Positions 7,621-15,548 of a stretch of 35,903 nt of DNA are shown here, one piece after another. The DNA is from Lachnospiraceae bacterium. Its GTDB lineage: Bacteria > Bacillota > Clostridia > Lachnospirales > Lachnospiraceae. A model generated the notes under the pieces. The model was not told the origin of the DNA. It saw only the letters and a program-made list of their open reading frames with translations, and ran no database searches. The DNA lies in assembly GCA_009774235.1 (NCBI GenBank), contig VSNJ01000024.1:1-35903 (forward strand), in the 5' to 3' direction. The position numbers and the translations under genes are program-made. Position 1 is the stretch's first letter. Each line of letters opens with the position of its first letter.

Positions 7621-9250
7621 AATCATTTTCTTCTGCTTGTACTGAAAGTATCTGTCTTTTACGTGCCATTTCGTCACTGTCAAGATATTCGTCATAAGTA
7701 GTAATTTTATCAATAAGCCCGCCAGGAGTAATTTCCATAATGCGGTTTGCTATTGTCTGTATAAACTGGTGGTCTTGTGATGTGAAGAGTATAACTCCTG
7801 GGAATTTAATAAGTCCATTGTTAAGTGCTGTTATGGATTCCATATCCAGGTGTGCAGTAGGTTCATCTATAATTAATATATTTGAGCCAAGTATCATCAT
7901 TTTAGAGAGCATTACACGCACACGTTCACCTCCGGACAGCACATTTACTTTCTTTATACCGTCTTCGCCTGGGAATAACATGCGGCCAAGGAAACCACGT
8001 ACATATGTCGGGTCTTTTTCTGGTGAAAATGGCATAAGCCAGTCTACAATGGTTTCATCACTGTCAAATAGTTCTGTATTATCTTTTGGGAAATATGAAA
8101 AGCTTGTTGTCACGCCCCATTTAAAAGAACCTTCATCTGGCTCCATTTCCCCTGCGAGTATTTTAAAAAGTGTAGTATTGGCAATAGTATTACTTCCAAC
8201 AAATGCAGTTTTATCTTCACGTCCAATAATAAATGAAATATCATCAAGCACTTTTACGCCATCAATAGTTTTGGAAATATGTTCCACAGTAAGGACTTCG
8301 TTACCTATTTCACGGTCAGGCCGGAAGTCAATATATGGGTATTTACGGCTTGAAGGCTTCATATCATCAAGCTGGATTTTTTCAAGTGCATGTTTACGTG
8401 ATGTAGCCTGCTTTGATTTGGAAGCATTAGCACTAAAACGCTGTATAAAATTCTGGAGTTCTTTAATTTTTTCCTCTTTCTTTTTATTAGCTTCTTTCAT
8501 CTGTTTAATCATAAGCTGGCTGGACTCATACCAGAAATCATAATTGCCAGCATAGAGCTGTATTTTGGCGTAGTCAATATCAGCAATATGTGTACACACT
8601 TTATTTAAGAAATAACGGTCATGTGAAACTACTATTACTGTATTGTCAAAATTAATAAGGAACTCTTCAAGCCAGCGTATAGCTTCAAGGTCAAGGTGGT
8701 TAGTAGGCTCGTCAAGCAGCAGTATATCAGGGTTTCCAAAAAGTGCCTGTGCAAGCAGTACCTTGATTTTATCATTGGCTGGAAGTTCACTCATCTTCTT
8801 GGTGTGTATATCTGTTGGTATTCCGAGACCGTTTAACAGGGTGGCAGCATCAGATTCAGCTTCCCATCCGTTCATATTGGCAAACTCAGCTTCAAGTTCA
8901 CTTGCTTTAATGCCATCCTCTTCTGTAAAGTCTTCTTTGGCATATATTTCTTCTTTTTCTTTCATTATTGCATAGAGACGTTCATTGCCCATAATAACAG
9001 TATCAAGCACAACATAACTGTCATACTGGAAATGGTCCTGTTTCAAGAAAGAAAGTCTTTGTCCAGGTGTAATTATAACTTCACCTTTGCTTGGTTCAAT
9101 TTCATTTGTGAGGATTTTTAAAAATGTGGACTTGCCTGCTCCATTTGCACCGATAAGCCCATAGCAGTTGCCTTCTGTAAATTTAATATTAACATCTTCA
9201 AATAATGCCTTTTTGCCAAGGCGCAGAGTGATATTGGCTGTCTGTATCAT
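7619..9250 (-). CDS. ABC-F family ATPase (YkpA-like)
   Basis: A 543-aa protein with two fused ABC domains and no membrane segments, the ABC-F layout; the family acts on the ribosome in translation or antibiotic protection. Domain 1 has Walker A at 34-42 (GANGAGKST) and DEPTNHLD at 180-187, but its signature reads LPANDK (156-161) instead of LSGGE. Domain 2 has an intact LSGGE (438-442) and DEPTAHLD (462-469), but its P-loop reads GSNTIANTT (352-360) with no lysine. A charged Lys/Glu-rich linker spans about 245-300. YkpA-type relatives, as I remember them, also carry weakened versions of these two motifs. The composite site made of Walker A1 and signature 2 would be intact, the other one not. 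The ribosome binding site is AGAAAGGAATT. A palindrome overlaps its promoter. Confidence 0.88.
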   Translation of the reverse strand: MIQTANITLRLGKKALFEDVNIKFTEGNCYGLIGANGAGKSTFLKILTNEIEPSKGEVIITPGQRLSFLKQDHFQYDSYVVLDTVIMGNERLYAIMKEKEEIYAKEDFTEEDGIKASELEAEFANMNGWEAESDAATLLNGLGIPTDIHTKKMSELPANDKIKVLLAQALFGNPDILLLDEPTNHLDLEAIRWLEEFLINFDNTVIVVSHDRYFLNKVCTHIADIDYAKIQLYAGNYDFWYESSQLMIKQMKEANKKKEEKIKELQNFIQRFSANASKSKQATSRKHALEKIQLDDMKPSSRKYPYIDFRPDREIGNEVLTVEHISKTIDGVKVLDDISFIIGREDKTAFVGSNTIANTTLFKILAGEMEPDEGSFKWGVTTSFSYFPKDNTELFDSDETIVDWLMPFSPEKDPTYVRGFLGRMLFPGEDGIKKVNVLSGGERVRVMLSKMMILGSNILIIDEPTAHLDMESITALNNGLIKFPGVILFTSQDHQFIQTIANRIMEITPGGLIDKITTYDEYLDSDEMARKRQILSVQAEEND

Positions 9251-9293
9251 ATTACATAATTCCTTTCTGTAAATATTGTTGCTAACTTTTACT

Positions 9294-9323
9294 ATTTTAC
9301 AGTAAAATAGCGATTTTGCAAGG
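9294..9323 (-). promoter_or_regulatory. Promoter and 19-bp palindrome upstream of the ABC-F gene
   Basis: The perfect palindrome CTATTTTACAGTAAAATAG (9294-9312) lies 44 nt upstream of the ABC-F start. On the minus strand TTGCAA (9323-9318) and TAAAAT (9301-9296) form a promoter with a 16-nt spacer, so the palindrome covers the spacer and -10 box. This suggests an operator; the alternative is a structured leader. The regulator is unknown. Confidence 0.5.
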
Positions 9324-9371
9324 TTTTTTAAAGATAATATTCTTTTTTTATAAATTTTCCTATTTAAAGTT

Positions 9372-9400
9372 TTGCATCAAAGGAAAAAATGTAGTAATAT
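9372..9400 (+). promoter_or_regulatory. Candidate promoter of the PIG-V-like/GH13-like operon
   Basis: TTGCAT (9372-9377) and TAATAT (9395-9400) are 17 nt apart; a second TATAAT follows at once in the AT-rich stretch. Confidence 0.4.
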
Positions 9401-9457
9401 AGTATAATATATATAATTAATTTTTAAAATGTATAATGTTTATGGAGGCAGCAGGGT

Positions 9458-10747
9458 ATGCCAGAAGTTTTAACAGTAATTACAGCAGTATTTGTAGCAG
9501 CATGGTTTCTATGTTTTATATACCAGTCAGGCATTACGTTTAATGGCAGGCTGGAAATATTTGCAAATGGAAAGAGAGAATACAAAGGGGAAAGCATAAA
9601 CAAATATGATATTATTAAAATATTTGTGCTTGCGCTTTTATTCAGGCTTGCAGTGTATATTGCAAGTGCGGTGTATTTATATATATTTTCAGATGAAACA
9701 ACATATAGTTTTGCAGATTTTCTTTCTTCATGGAACAGATGGGATGCACCAAACTATATAGATATAGCAGATAAAGGCTATGCTGGCTGTACAGAAGACG
9801 GGGAGCACCTGTTCCTGGTGTTTTTCCCTCTTTATCCGTGGCTGGTACGGTTACTGCATATTGTAATTGCAGACTGGGAACTTGTATGTCTTATAATTTC
9901 AACACTGGCTTATACGGCAGGTGCCTGTTTCTTCTATGCACTTTTGTCAGAAGAATATGGAAGGAGGATTGCGGGAAAGTCTCTTGTATTGTTATCTGTG
10001 TATCCATTTGCATTTTTCTTTGGTGGAATGATGACAGAAAGCCTGTTTTTTTGTACAATGATGGCAGGGTTCTATTGTGTAAAAAAACATTACTGGCTTG
10101 CTGCTGGTATTGTAGGTATATTATGTTCTCTCTGCAGGGTACAAGGGGTATTATTATTTGGTGTTGCAGGCATTGAATTTTTTGTGTGGTACAAGCCATT
10201 TTCAATGCTTAAACAGAAAAAAGGGAAGGAGCTTTTGAAACTTCTCTTTACAAAGGGAATATGCCTTTTTCTTATTCCTGTTGGAAATCTGGTGTATTTT
10301 TATATTAATTACAGGGTGGAGGGGAATCCGTTCCAGTTTTCGGTGTACCAGGAAGAACACTGGTACCATAGCACCACTTATTTCACAAATGCATTAAAAG
10401 AAATATGGGGGTATGCTTTTGCAGAAAGTACAAAGAATACCATGACAGCATCTATATGGATTCCAGAACTTATATTGTTTGCGCTGGCGTTAATACTTAT
10501 GTTTTACGGGCTTAGAAGGCATCCGCTGAAATATACAGCATTTTTATTTGTATATACAATTATTAATTATTCAGTGACATTCCTTATAAGCGGTGGGCGT
10601 TATATGTCATGTGCGTTTCCGCTGTTTATGGTTCTTGGGGAGATACTGGACAGGCATCCGAAGATTTATAATGTGGCTGTGGCTGTTTCTTCAATGCTTT
10701 TTGCTATCTATATGGCAGGATTCCTGTCATGGAAGCAGATTATGTAA
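9458..10747 (+). CDS. PIG-V-like membrane mannosyltransferase (GT-C)
   Basis: A 429-aa polytopic membrane protein. After two N-terminal hydrophobic segments comes the loop NRWDAPNYIDIADKGY (93-108), which matches the W-D-x-x-x-Y catalytic-loop motif of the PIG-V/GT76-like mannosyltransferase family. FFPLYPWLVR follows, as in those proteins. About nine to ten further membrane segments fill the rest. Bacterial members are thought to use polyprenyl-phosphate sugars outside the membrane; the substrate here is unknown. ATG 9458 follows GGAGGCAGCAGGG. The gene lies 25 nt upstream of the GH13-like gene with no terminator between, so they are probably co-transcribed. Confidence 0.75.
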   Translation: MPEVLTVITAVFVAAWFLCFIYQSGITFNGRLEIFANGKREYKGESINKYDIIKIFVLALLFRLAVYIASAVYLYIFSDETTYSFADFLSSWNRWDAPNYIDIADKGYAGCTEDGEHLFLVFFPLYPWLVRLLHIVIADWELVCLIISTLAYTAGACFFYALLSEEYGRRIAGKSLVLLSVYPFAFFFGGMMTESLFFCTMMAGFYCVKKHYWLAAGIVGILCSLCRVQGVLLFGVAGIEFFVWYKPFSMLKQKKGKELLKLLFTKGICLFLIPVGNLVYFYINYRVEGNPFQFSVYQEEHWYHSTTYFTNALKEIWGYAFAESTKNTMTASIWIPELILFALALILMFYGLRRHPLKYTAFLFVYTIINYSVTFLISGGRYMSCAFPLFMVLGEILDRHPKIYNVAVAVSSMLFAIYMAGFLSWKQIM

Positions 10748-10772
10748 TTGCAGATAATTCTAAGGAGGGAGA

Positions 10773-12770
10773 ATGGAGAAGAAAAATAAGCTTTTTAATG
10801 TTAAGCCAGGTGACACATTGTCCTTTGGTGTAATAATGGCAGCCTCAGGTGTACAATTCTCTGTGTATCTTCCAGATGAAAAAGATTGTAAACTTAAATT
10901 CTATTATATTGGAAGGAAAGAACCAGCTTGTGTAATACCCCTTACAGATGAATATAAAAGAGGCGGGGTCTATTTTATTACAATTACAGGAATAAATAGT
11001 GGCAGCAGGGGTAGAAGCCTTGCGCAAGTATTGTCACAGGATTTTGAGTATATGTATGAAGCAGACGGGAAAGAGTTTATAGACCCTTATGCACATATAA
11101 TACATGGCAAATCCACTTGGGGAAAGGTGATGGAAGAAAGCCAGAAAAGACTGGTGCGTGGAGGAATATGTTTTGACAGTTTTGACTGGGAAGGTGACAG
11201 GCAGATAAGGAGGCCTTTTAGTGAGGTGATATTATACCAGCTTCATGTAAGAGGGTATACAAAACATTCTTCATCAGGAGTCCGTCATAAAGGGACATAT
11301 AAGGGGCTGGTTGAAAAGATACCATATATGAAAGAACTTGGCATTAATGCACTTCTTTTGCTGCCATGTTATGAATTTAATGAAGTACAAGAAGAAAGGC
11401 CTTTATACCATATAAGCCATGCAGAACCAGTTGCTAAAGAAGATAATACCAGGAATGGCAGTAACAGTGAAAGCCAGCATATAAAGTTAAATTACTGGGG
11501 ATATGGTGCAGATAATACATATTACCTTGCTCCTAAATCAGCTTATTCTGCTGATAAGAGAAATCCTGTGTGCGAATTTAAGAATTTTGTTAAAAGCTTT
11601 CACAAAGAAGGTATAGAAGTACTTATGGATATATATTTTAAACCTGGTACTAACTTGTGTCTTATGACAGACTGTCTCAGAAAATGGGTGCTTGATTACC
11701 ATATAGATGGTTTCAGGATAAATAATGAGGTACTGCCTTGTATAACTGTTGTATCAGACCCGGTCCTGTCTGGTGTCAAAATACTTGCTTCTTACTGGGA
11801 TAATGATTTTCTTAATAACCAGGGCATAAATAATTCTGGAAAGCTTCTTGCAGAATATAATGAAGGTTTTATGAATGATATAAGAAAGTTTTTAAAAAGT
11901 GATGAAGGCATGACAGGAAACTTTGCTGGGCGTTTTAAGCGTAATGAACCTGGTTATTCAGTTATTAATTTTGTTGCACACGTTAATGGGTTTACACTTA
12001 TGGACCTTGTTTCATATGATGTAAAGCATAACGAAGCCAATGGTGAAAGAAATACTGATGGCACTGATTATAATTACAGCTGGAACTGTGGCGCTGAAGG
12101 AAGGTCAAGAAAACAGACTATAGTGGTTAAGCGTATGAGGCAGATAAGGAATGCACTGCTTATGCTTATGTGCAGCCAGGGCACGCCGATGCTTCTTGCG
12201 GGTGATGAGTTTGGAAATACACAGCTTGGCAATAATAATGCATACTGCCATGATAATCTTGTCACGTGGCTTAACTGGAAACATTCAAAGCGTGAAACAG
12301 AGATTCTTGAATATGTGAAGAAACTTATATTATTCAGGAAAGAACATCCCGTGCTGCACCAGCCGCAAGGTCTTCCAATGTCAGATATTAAAGGCTATGG
12401 TCTTCCTGGTTTATCTATACATGGTACACAGGCATGGCGTGCAGATTATTCTAATTATAACAGGATGGTGGGGCTTTTATTTAATGGTGACTATGTTAAT
12501 GACAATGAAGGCGGCACAGATGATATAATTTACCTGATATTTAATATGTACTGGGAATCAAAAACCTTTGACTTGCCATCACTTCCTGCTGGAAGAAAAT
12601 GGTATGTTGCAATAACAACATATGATGATATGTTTTATGATATACCTGTAAAGAAGAAAAAGAAGAATAAAGGAAGGCAGAAAACCGCCAGGGATAAAAA
12701 GGGTGGAATGGAACTGCAAAGGAAAACAGTAGTGCCACCAAGGTCAGTTGTTGTATTTATAGGAAGGTAA
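10773..12770 (+). CDS. GH13_11 debranching-enzyme homologue, predicted catalytically inactive
   Basis: A 665-aa protein with the full GlgX/isoamylase layout: a CBM48-like N-terminal domain (about 10-120), a TIM barrel (about 145-520) and a C-terminal beta domain ending in PPRSVVVFI. Similarity is strong, for example around ILYQLHVRGYTKHSSSGV, GTPMLLAGDEFGNTQLGNNNAYC and LTWLNWK-like residues. All catalytic positions are changed, though. Region I reads DIYFKPG (286-292) instead of DVVxNH. Region II reads GFRIN with N317 for the nucleophilic Asp. Region III has S340 for the acid/base Glu (ILASYWD). Region IV has V404-N405 for the His-Asp pair before GFTL. A Lys-rich insert lies near 626-640. 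It probably binds alpha-glucan without cleaving it (inference). The frame is intact, so it is not a decaying pseudogene. ATG follows AAGGAGG. Confidence 0.85.
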   Translation: MEKKNKLFNVKPGDTLSFGVIMAASGVQFSVYLPDEKDCKLKFYYIGRKEPACVIPLTDEYKRGGVYFITITGINSGSRGRSLAQVLSQDFEYMYEADGKEFIDPYAHIIHGKSTWGKVMEESQKRLVRGGICFDSFDWEGDRQIRRPFSEVILYQLHVRGYTKHSSSGVRHKGTYKGLVEKIPYMKELGINALLLLPCYEFNEVQEERPLYHISHAEPVAKEDNTRNGSNSESQHIKLNYWGYGADNTYYLAPKSAYSADKRNPVCEFKNFVKSFHKEGIEVLMDIYFKPGTNLCLMTDCLRKWVLDYHIDGFRINNEVLPCITVVSDPVLSGVKILASYWDNDFLNNQGINNSGKLLAEYNEGFMNDIRKFLKSDEGMTGNFAGRFKRNEPGYSVINFVAHVNGFTLMDLVSYDVKHNEANGERNTDGTDYNYSWNCGAEGRSRKQTIVVKRMRQIRNALLMLMCSQGTPMLLAGDEFGNTQLGNNNAYCHDNLVTWLNWKHSKRETEILEYVKKLILFRKEHPVLHQPQGLPMSDIKGYGLPGLSIHGTQAWRADYSNYNRMVGLLFNGDYVNDNEGGTDDIIYLIFNMYWESKTFDLPSLPAGRKWYVAITTYDDMFYDIPVKKKKKNKGRQKTARDKKGGMELQRKTVVPPRSVVVFIGR

Positions 12771-12771
12771 A

Positions 12772-13032
12772 ATTTATATTTTACCAGTTTATGGGAACGG
12801 ACGCAGTTTCCAGTGTGCATGGACAGATATATTCCTCCAAGGGGCACGCTTCCGCTACGTTAGCCCACGCAATGGCGCATAAAAGCCCAATGTTTCTGTG
12901 AAACAAAAGTTTCACAGAAACATTAAAAACGGGCTTTAAACGCCAGCGGTGCTAAAGTGCCCCTTTATGGAATAATATCTGTCCATGCACATTTGGAAAC
13001 TTGCTGTATATATAAACTGGCAAAATATAAAT
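12772..13032. repeat. Large palindromic repeat element, copy 1
   Basis: A 261-bp imperfect inverted repeat that begins 1 nt after the GH13-like stop codon. The outer arms pair ATTTATATTTT-CCAGTTTAT with its complement at 13012-13032. Middle arms share GTGCATGGACAGATAT and GGGGCAC. The tip is a perfect 16-bp hairpin (12889-12904 with 12909-12924, loop AAAA). The asymmetric core ACGCAATGGCGCATAAAA (12867-12884) recurs, inverted and with one change, at 15659-15676 in copy 2. There is no coding potential. It fills most of the 443-nt gap between the GH13-like gene and the Cys-rich gene; the rest (13033-13134) is AT-rich and featureless. Confidence 0.85.
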
Positions 13033-13134
13033 GAACTGTTGTATTAAGGGAAATTATAACATTATATAGTAAATATAAATTTTTAACAGAAACCATATAT
13101 TGTATAATTTTTACTTAATATTGCAGCTTCATGG

Positions 13135-13176
13135 AAAATTCCCCATTGGTACATATTACAGTGCACCAATGGGGAA
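13135..13176 (-). terminator. Terminator of the Cys-rich small protein gene
   Basis: A 12-bp perfect stem, TTCCCCATTGGT (13139-13150) with ACCAATGGGGAA (13165-13176). Read on the minus strand it is followed by TTTT, and it lies 37 nt beyond the stop codon of the minus-strand gene. Confidence 0.75.
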
Positions 13177-13213
13177 CCTTCTGGCTTTATTGCCTGTTAT
13201 TGTTTAGTGTATT

Positions 13214-13426
13214 TTAGAGGTTGTGGTTTTTAACAATCTCTTCATATAAATCAATATCACATACATTAGAGTGGTCATAATGTGTACATGTCTGGCATGT
13301 TATATTATCTTCTTTAGTGGAATTTGTTACATTTGATGTGCCACATCCGCAGCCATCTTTTCCACATGAGCAGTAACGTGTACACCTTTCAGCAACTTCT
13401 TTCATTGTTTTTGCATCTTTTTTCAT
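13214..13426 (-). CDS. Small Cys-rich protein, probably metal binding
   Basis: A 70-aa protein with eight cysteines in two clusters: CTRYCSCGKDGCGC (residues 15-28) and CQTCTHYDHSNVC (about 44-56), with two His in the second cluster. There is no signal peptide or membrane segment. The pattern suggests one or two zinc- or iron-sulfur-binding sites; I do not recognise a named family. The start ATG has AGAGGAAG upstream, and a strong terminator follows, so this is a complete monocistronic gene despite its size. In the 5' leader, GCACTGT (13442-13448) and ACAGTGC (13478-13484) could pair around a 29-nt loop. It is transcribed divergently from the DUF5721 gene. Confidence 0.7.
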   Translation of the reverse strand: MKKDAKTMKEVAERCTRYCSCGKDGCGCGTSNVTNSTKEDNITCQTCTHYDHSNVCDIDLYEEIVKNHNL

Positions 13427-13544
13427 ATTCTTCCTCTTTTCTGCACTGTTTTATTCTTGTAATAAGCCTTGTGCCAGACAGTGCGCAGACACAGGCCCAT
13501 TTCATGCTTCAAAGCATAATTTATATTTAAGACAAATGCATTAT

Positions 13545-13587
13545 CTGTTACTGTTAATTGTAACAGGGCAATCTGTCGTGATATTAT
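13545..13587 (+). promoter_or_regulatory. Palindrome and candidate promoter of the DUF5721 gene
   Basis: CTGTTAC (13545-13551) and GTAACAG (13560-13566) form an inverted repeat. It overlaps a possible -35 TTGTAA (13558-13563), followed after 18 nt by TATTAT (13582-13587). This could be an operator over the -35 box; the promoter call is weak. Confidence 0.35.
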
Positions 13588-13609
13588 TATTTACAGAAAG
13601 GCTGGTTTT

Positions 13610-14143
13610 ATGAATTTAATTAAAATAAGTGATATCAAAATTACAATGTCAATGCTGCTCCTAAAAGATGCATTTGATGCCTTTTTACTAGAGGAAGCAG
13701 AAGTTCTTACATATGCAAAACTTGTATTAAATGGCAGAAGAAACAAAAACTGGTATATTGGTGAAATGGAGAGTGAAGAACCAGAAAATAATGATATTAT
13801 AGATGAAACAGGCAATTATACGGAACTTGTAAGATGGAAAGAAGTTAAACATGTTTTCTTTGGGTATATCAAAGGAAAGAAAACACCAGATTTATTTAAA
13901 GTATCTTTAAAAGCAGATAGTAAAACAGCAAATATATTTTTAAAAGACAGTGGCTTTTATGAAAAATACCTGCAGGAGAAACCAGAACTCCATATGCAGC
14001 TAAGATATGAGAATGGTACATTATGTGTTGTAACAGGAATATATAACAGTAGTTTTACATTAGATAAATCAGTTGAAAATGCATGGGATATAGCAGTTCA
14101 AAGGTGGTTCCAGACAAATAATGTTTCATTTGAAATAATGTAG
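13610..14143 (+). CDS. DUF5721 family protein
   Basis: A 177-aa cytoplasmic protein that I recognise, from memory, as the Lachnospiraceae-enriched DUF5721 family: N-terminal ISDIKITMSMLLLKDAFDAFLLEEAEV, central ELVRWKEVKHVFFGYIKGKKTP, and C-terminal LRYENGTLCVVTGIYNSSFTLDKSVENAWD. There is no known catalytic motif, signal peptide or membrane segment. Function is unknown. ATG 13610 follows AGAAAGGCTGG. The gene stands alone between divergent and downstream genes. Confidence 0.7.
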   Translation: MNLIKISDIKITMSMLLLKDAFDAFLLEEAEVLTYAKLVLNGRRNKNWYIGEMESEEPENNDIIDETGNYTELVRWKEVKHVFFGYIKGKKTPDLFKVSLKADSKTANIFLKDSGFYEKYLQEKPELHMQLRYENGTLCVVTGIYNSSFTLDKSVENAWDIAVQRWFQTNNVSFEIM

Positions 14144-14357
14144 CCGTAATCCTGCCAGATTTATAAGGTGGATTAAGGTACATAGGTGCAGAATTAAGAA
14201 AAAATGCCTTAAATAAAAGTTAATAAGCAGAATTTTTCTATTACTACTTTAAAGCCAGGAAGTACCAGTTATGCAGAAACAGAAGTACATCTGTGCCTTA
14301 TAATATGGGCTTCGTGTTATACTCACATAAACAAATTGACAAAGGAGGATTTAAAGT

Positions 14358-15158
14358 ATGACAGAATGGATATTGCCATATAATGAAAAAGGGAAAGATG
14401 CATTTAGAGTCAATGATGCTCTCCATAACCTTGACAGGATTGAATGGGTACAGAATATAAATTTGACTAATATTAATATTGGAGATATTGTATATCTGTA
14501 TGAAGCAGCTCCGGTTAAGGCAATACATTGGAAATGCAAAGTGACAGATGTGTGGAGGAAAGACAGTATTATTGATGATTCGGCGTATTCTGGTTCTGGG
14601 ATGGTTTATGATGGTCCATTCATTGAGCTTGAGCGGTTATGTGAATATTTTTTATTACAGCATCTTTCCCTTGGTAATCTTAGGAAGAATGGTTATAACG
14701 GGAATATGCAAGGTTCATGCAGGCTTGAGCGGTTTAAATCTGAATTATCAGAGTATATCCATGAAATTGATAAGATTCATACTTCTGATGAGGAATTAAC
14801 TAAATTTGCCCAGAAGATGCCAATGCAGGAATTAGAGGAACTGGCAAGAAGATTTTCTAAAAAGAATCCAGAAGTAAGAGAAACAAAAACAAAGCAATAC
14901 AAGAGAAGTGCACTTGTTTCTGCTTATGCTAAAAGGCGGGCTGGCCAATGTTGTGAATTGTGTGGGGAAATAGCACCCTTTTTGGACAAAGATGGGAATC
15001 CATATTTGGAAATACATCATGTTATGTGGTTATCTGAAGGAGGAGCAGATAGTATTGACAATACAGTGGCCTTATGCCCTAATTGCCATAGAAAAATGCA
15101 TATAGTCCAGGAACCAAAAGATATACTCTATTTACAAAAGATGTTGAAAAATAAATAA
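14358..15158 (+). CDS. HNH endonuclease with N-terminal EVE/PUA-like domain
   Basis: A 266-aa two-domain protein. Residues 1-100 resemble an EVE/PUA-like fold: WILPYNEK, RIEWVQNINLTNINIGDIVYLYEAAPVKAIHWKCKV. A helical linker (about 120-180) follows. The C-terminal HNH nuclease has C199xxC202, E218-I-H220-H221, N235, C240xxC243-H244 and H248, so both the zinc-binding knuckles and the catalytic HNH residues are intact. EVE domains bind modified bases, and EVE-HNH fusions (VcaM4I, from memory) act as modification-dependent restriction enzymes. A type IV-like defence role against methylated or hydroxymethylated DNA is therefore likely (inference). No methyltransferase is adjacent, as expected for that type. 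The ribosome binding site is AAAGGAGG, and the gene has its own terminator. Confidence 0.8.
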   Translation: MTEWILPYNEKGKDAFRVNDALHNLDRIEWVQNINLTNINIGDIVYLYEAAPVKAIHWKCKVTDVWRKDSIIDDSAYSGSGMVYDGPFIELERLCEYFLLQHLSLGNLRKNGYNGNMQGSCRLERFKSELSEYIHEIDKIHTSDEELTKFAQKMPMQELEELARRFSKKNPEVRETKTKQYKRSALVSAYAKRRAGQCCELCGEIAPFLDKDGNPYLEIHHVMWLSEGGADSIDNTVALCPNCHRKMHIVQEPKDILYLQKMLKNK

Positions 15159-15187
15159 AGCATTTCTTCGGAGGTGCTTTTCTTTAG
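15158..15187 (+). terminator. Terminator of the HNH nuclease gene
   Basis: A 9-bp stem including two G-U pairs (AAGCATTTC with GAGGTGCTT) carries a TTCG tetraloop and runs into TTTTCTTT. Its first base is the last base of the stop codon. Confidence 0.8.
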
Positions 15188-15232
15188 AATATCAATATAT
15201 ACAAATTGTGTAAATTATGTATAAAAATGTTA

Positions 15233-15270
15233 AAAGAATATAAATTTTATTGATTTATATTCTTTCTTTT
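15233..15270. terminator. AT-rich hairpin, possible second terminator
   Basis: A 13-bp perfect stem, AAAGAATATAAAT (15233-15245) with ATTTATATTCTTT (15253-15265), and a T-rich tail CTTTT. It is weak in GC, so its strength as a terminator is uncertain. The rest of the gap to 15477 shows only AT-rich DNA and one small hairpin near 15291-15312. Confidence 0.45.
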
Positions 15271-15477
15271 GATATTATTGTTTGAAATCGGACTGTTTGC
15301 TTACGGACAGTTCTGCATTGAACTATTATAATAATTAGTTTGTACAAAAGTGTATTGTTCTGATAAAATCCAGATAGTGCACAAATGTACCACCATAATA
15401 ATACTATATCAGACAGCTTTATTATAGTTACAAGCAGGTATATACTAGACTGTTGTTTAAGGAATAATTGCTTATAC

Positions 15478-15506
15478 TTGTTTTTGGGAATAAAGAATTA
15501 TATTAT
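15478..15506 (+). promoter_or_regulatory. Candidate promoter of the MarR-ABC exporter operon
   Basis: TTGTTT (15478-15483) and TATTAT (15501-15506) are 17 nt apart. It lies upstream of palindromic element copy 2, so a transcript from here would carry the element in its 5' leader. Confidence 0.4.
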
Positions 15507-15548
15507 ATTTAAAGGAAAGTATACATGTCTGTTATAGTATTAGGTTGT

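Noticed and set aside
7740..8543. A 267-codon open frame on the plus strand
   Set aside because: Antisense shadow of the ABC-F gene, Ser-rich with no start signal. The minus-strand gene has clear ABC motifs.
10485..10500. GCGCTGGCGTTAAT, similar to one arm of the palindromic repeats
   Set aside because: It lies inside the coding sequence of the PIG-V-like gene with no surrounding inverted repeat; a chance match.
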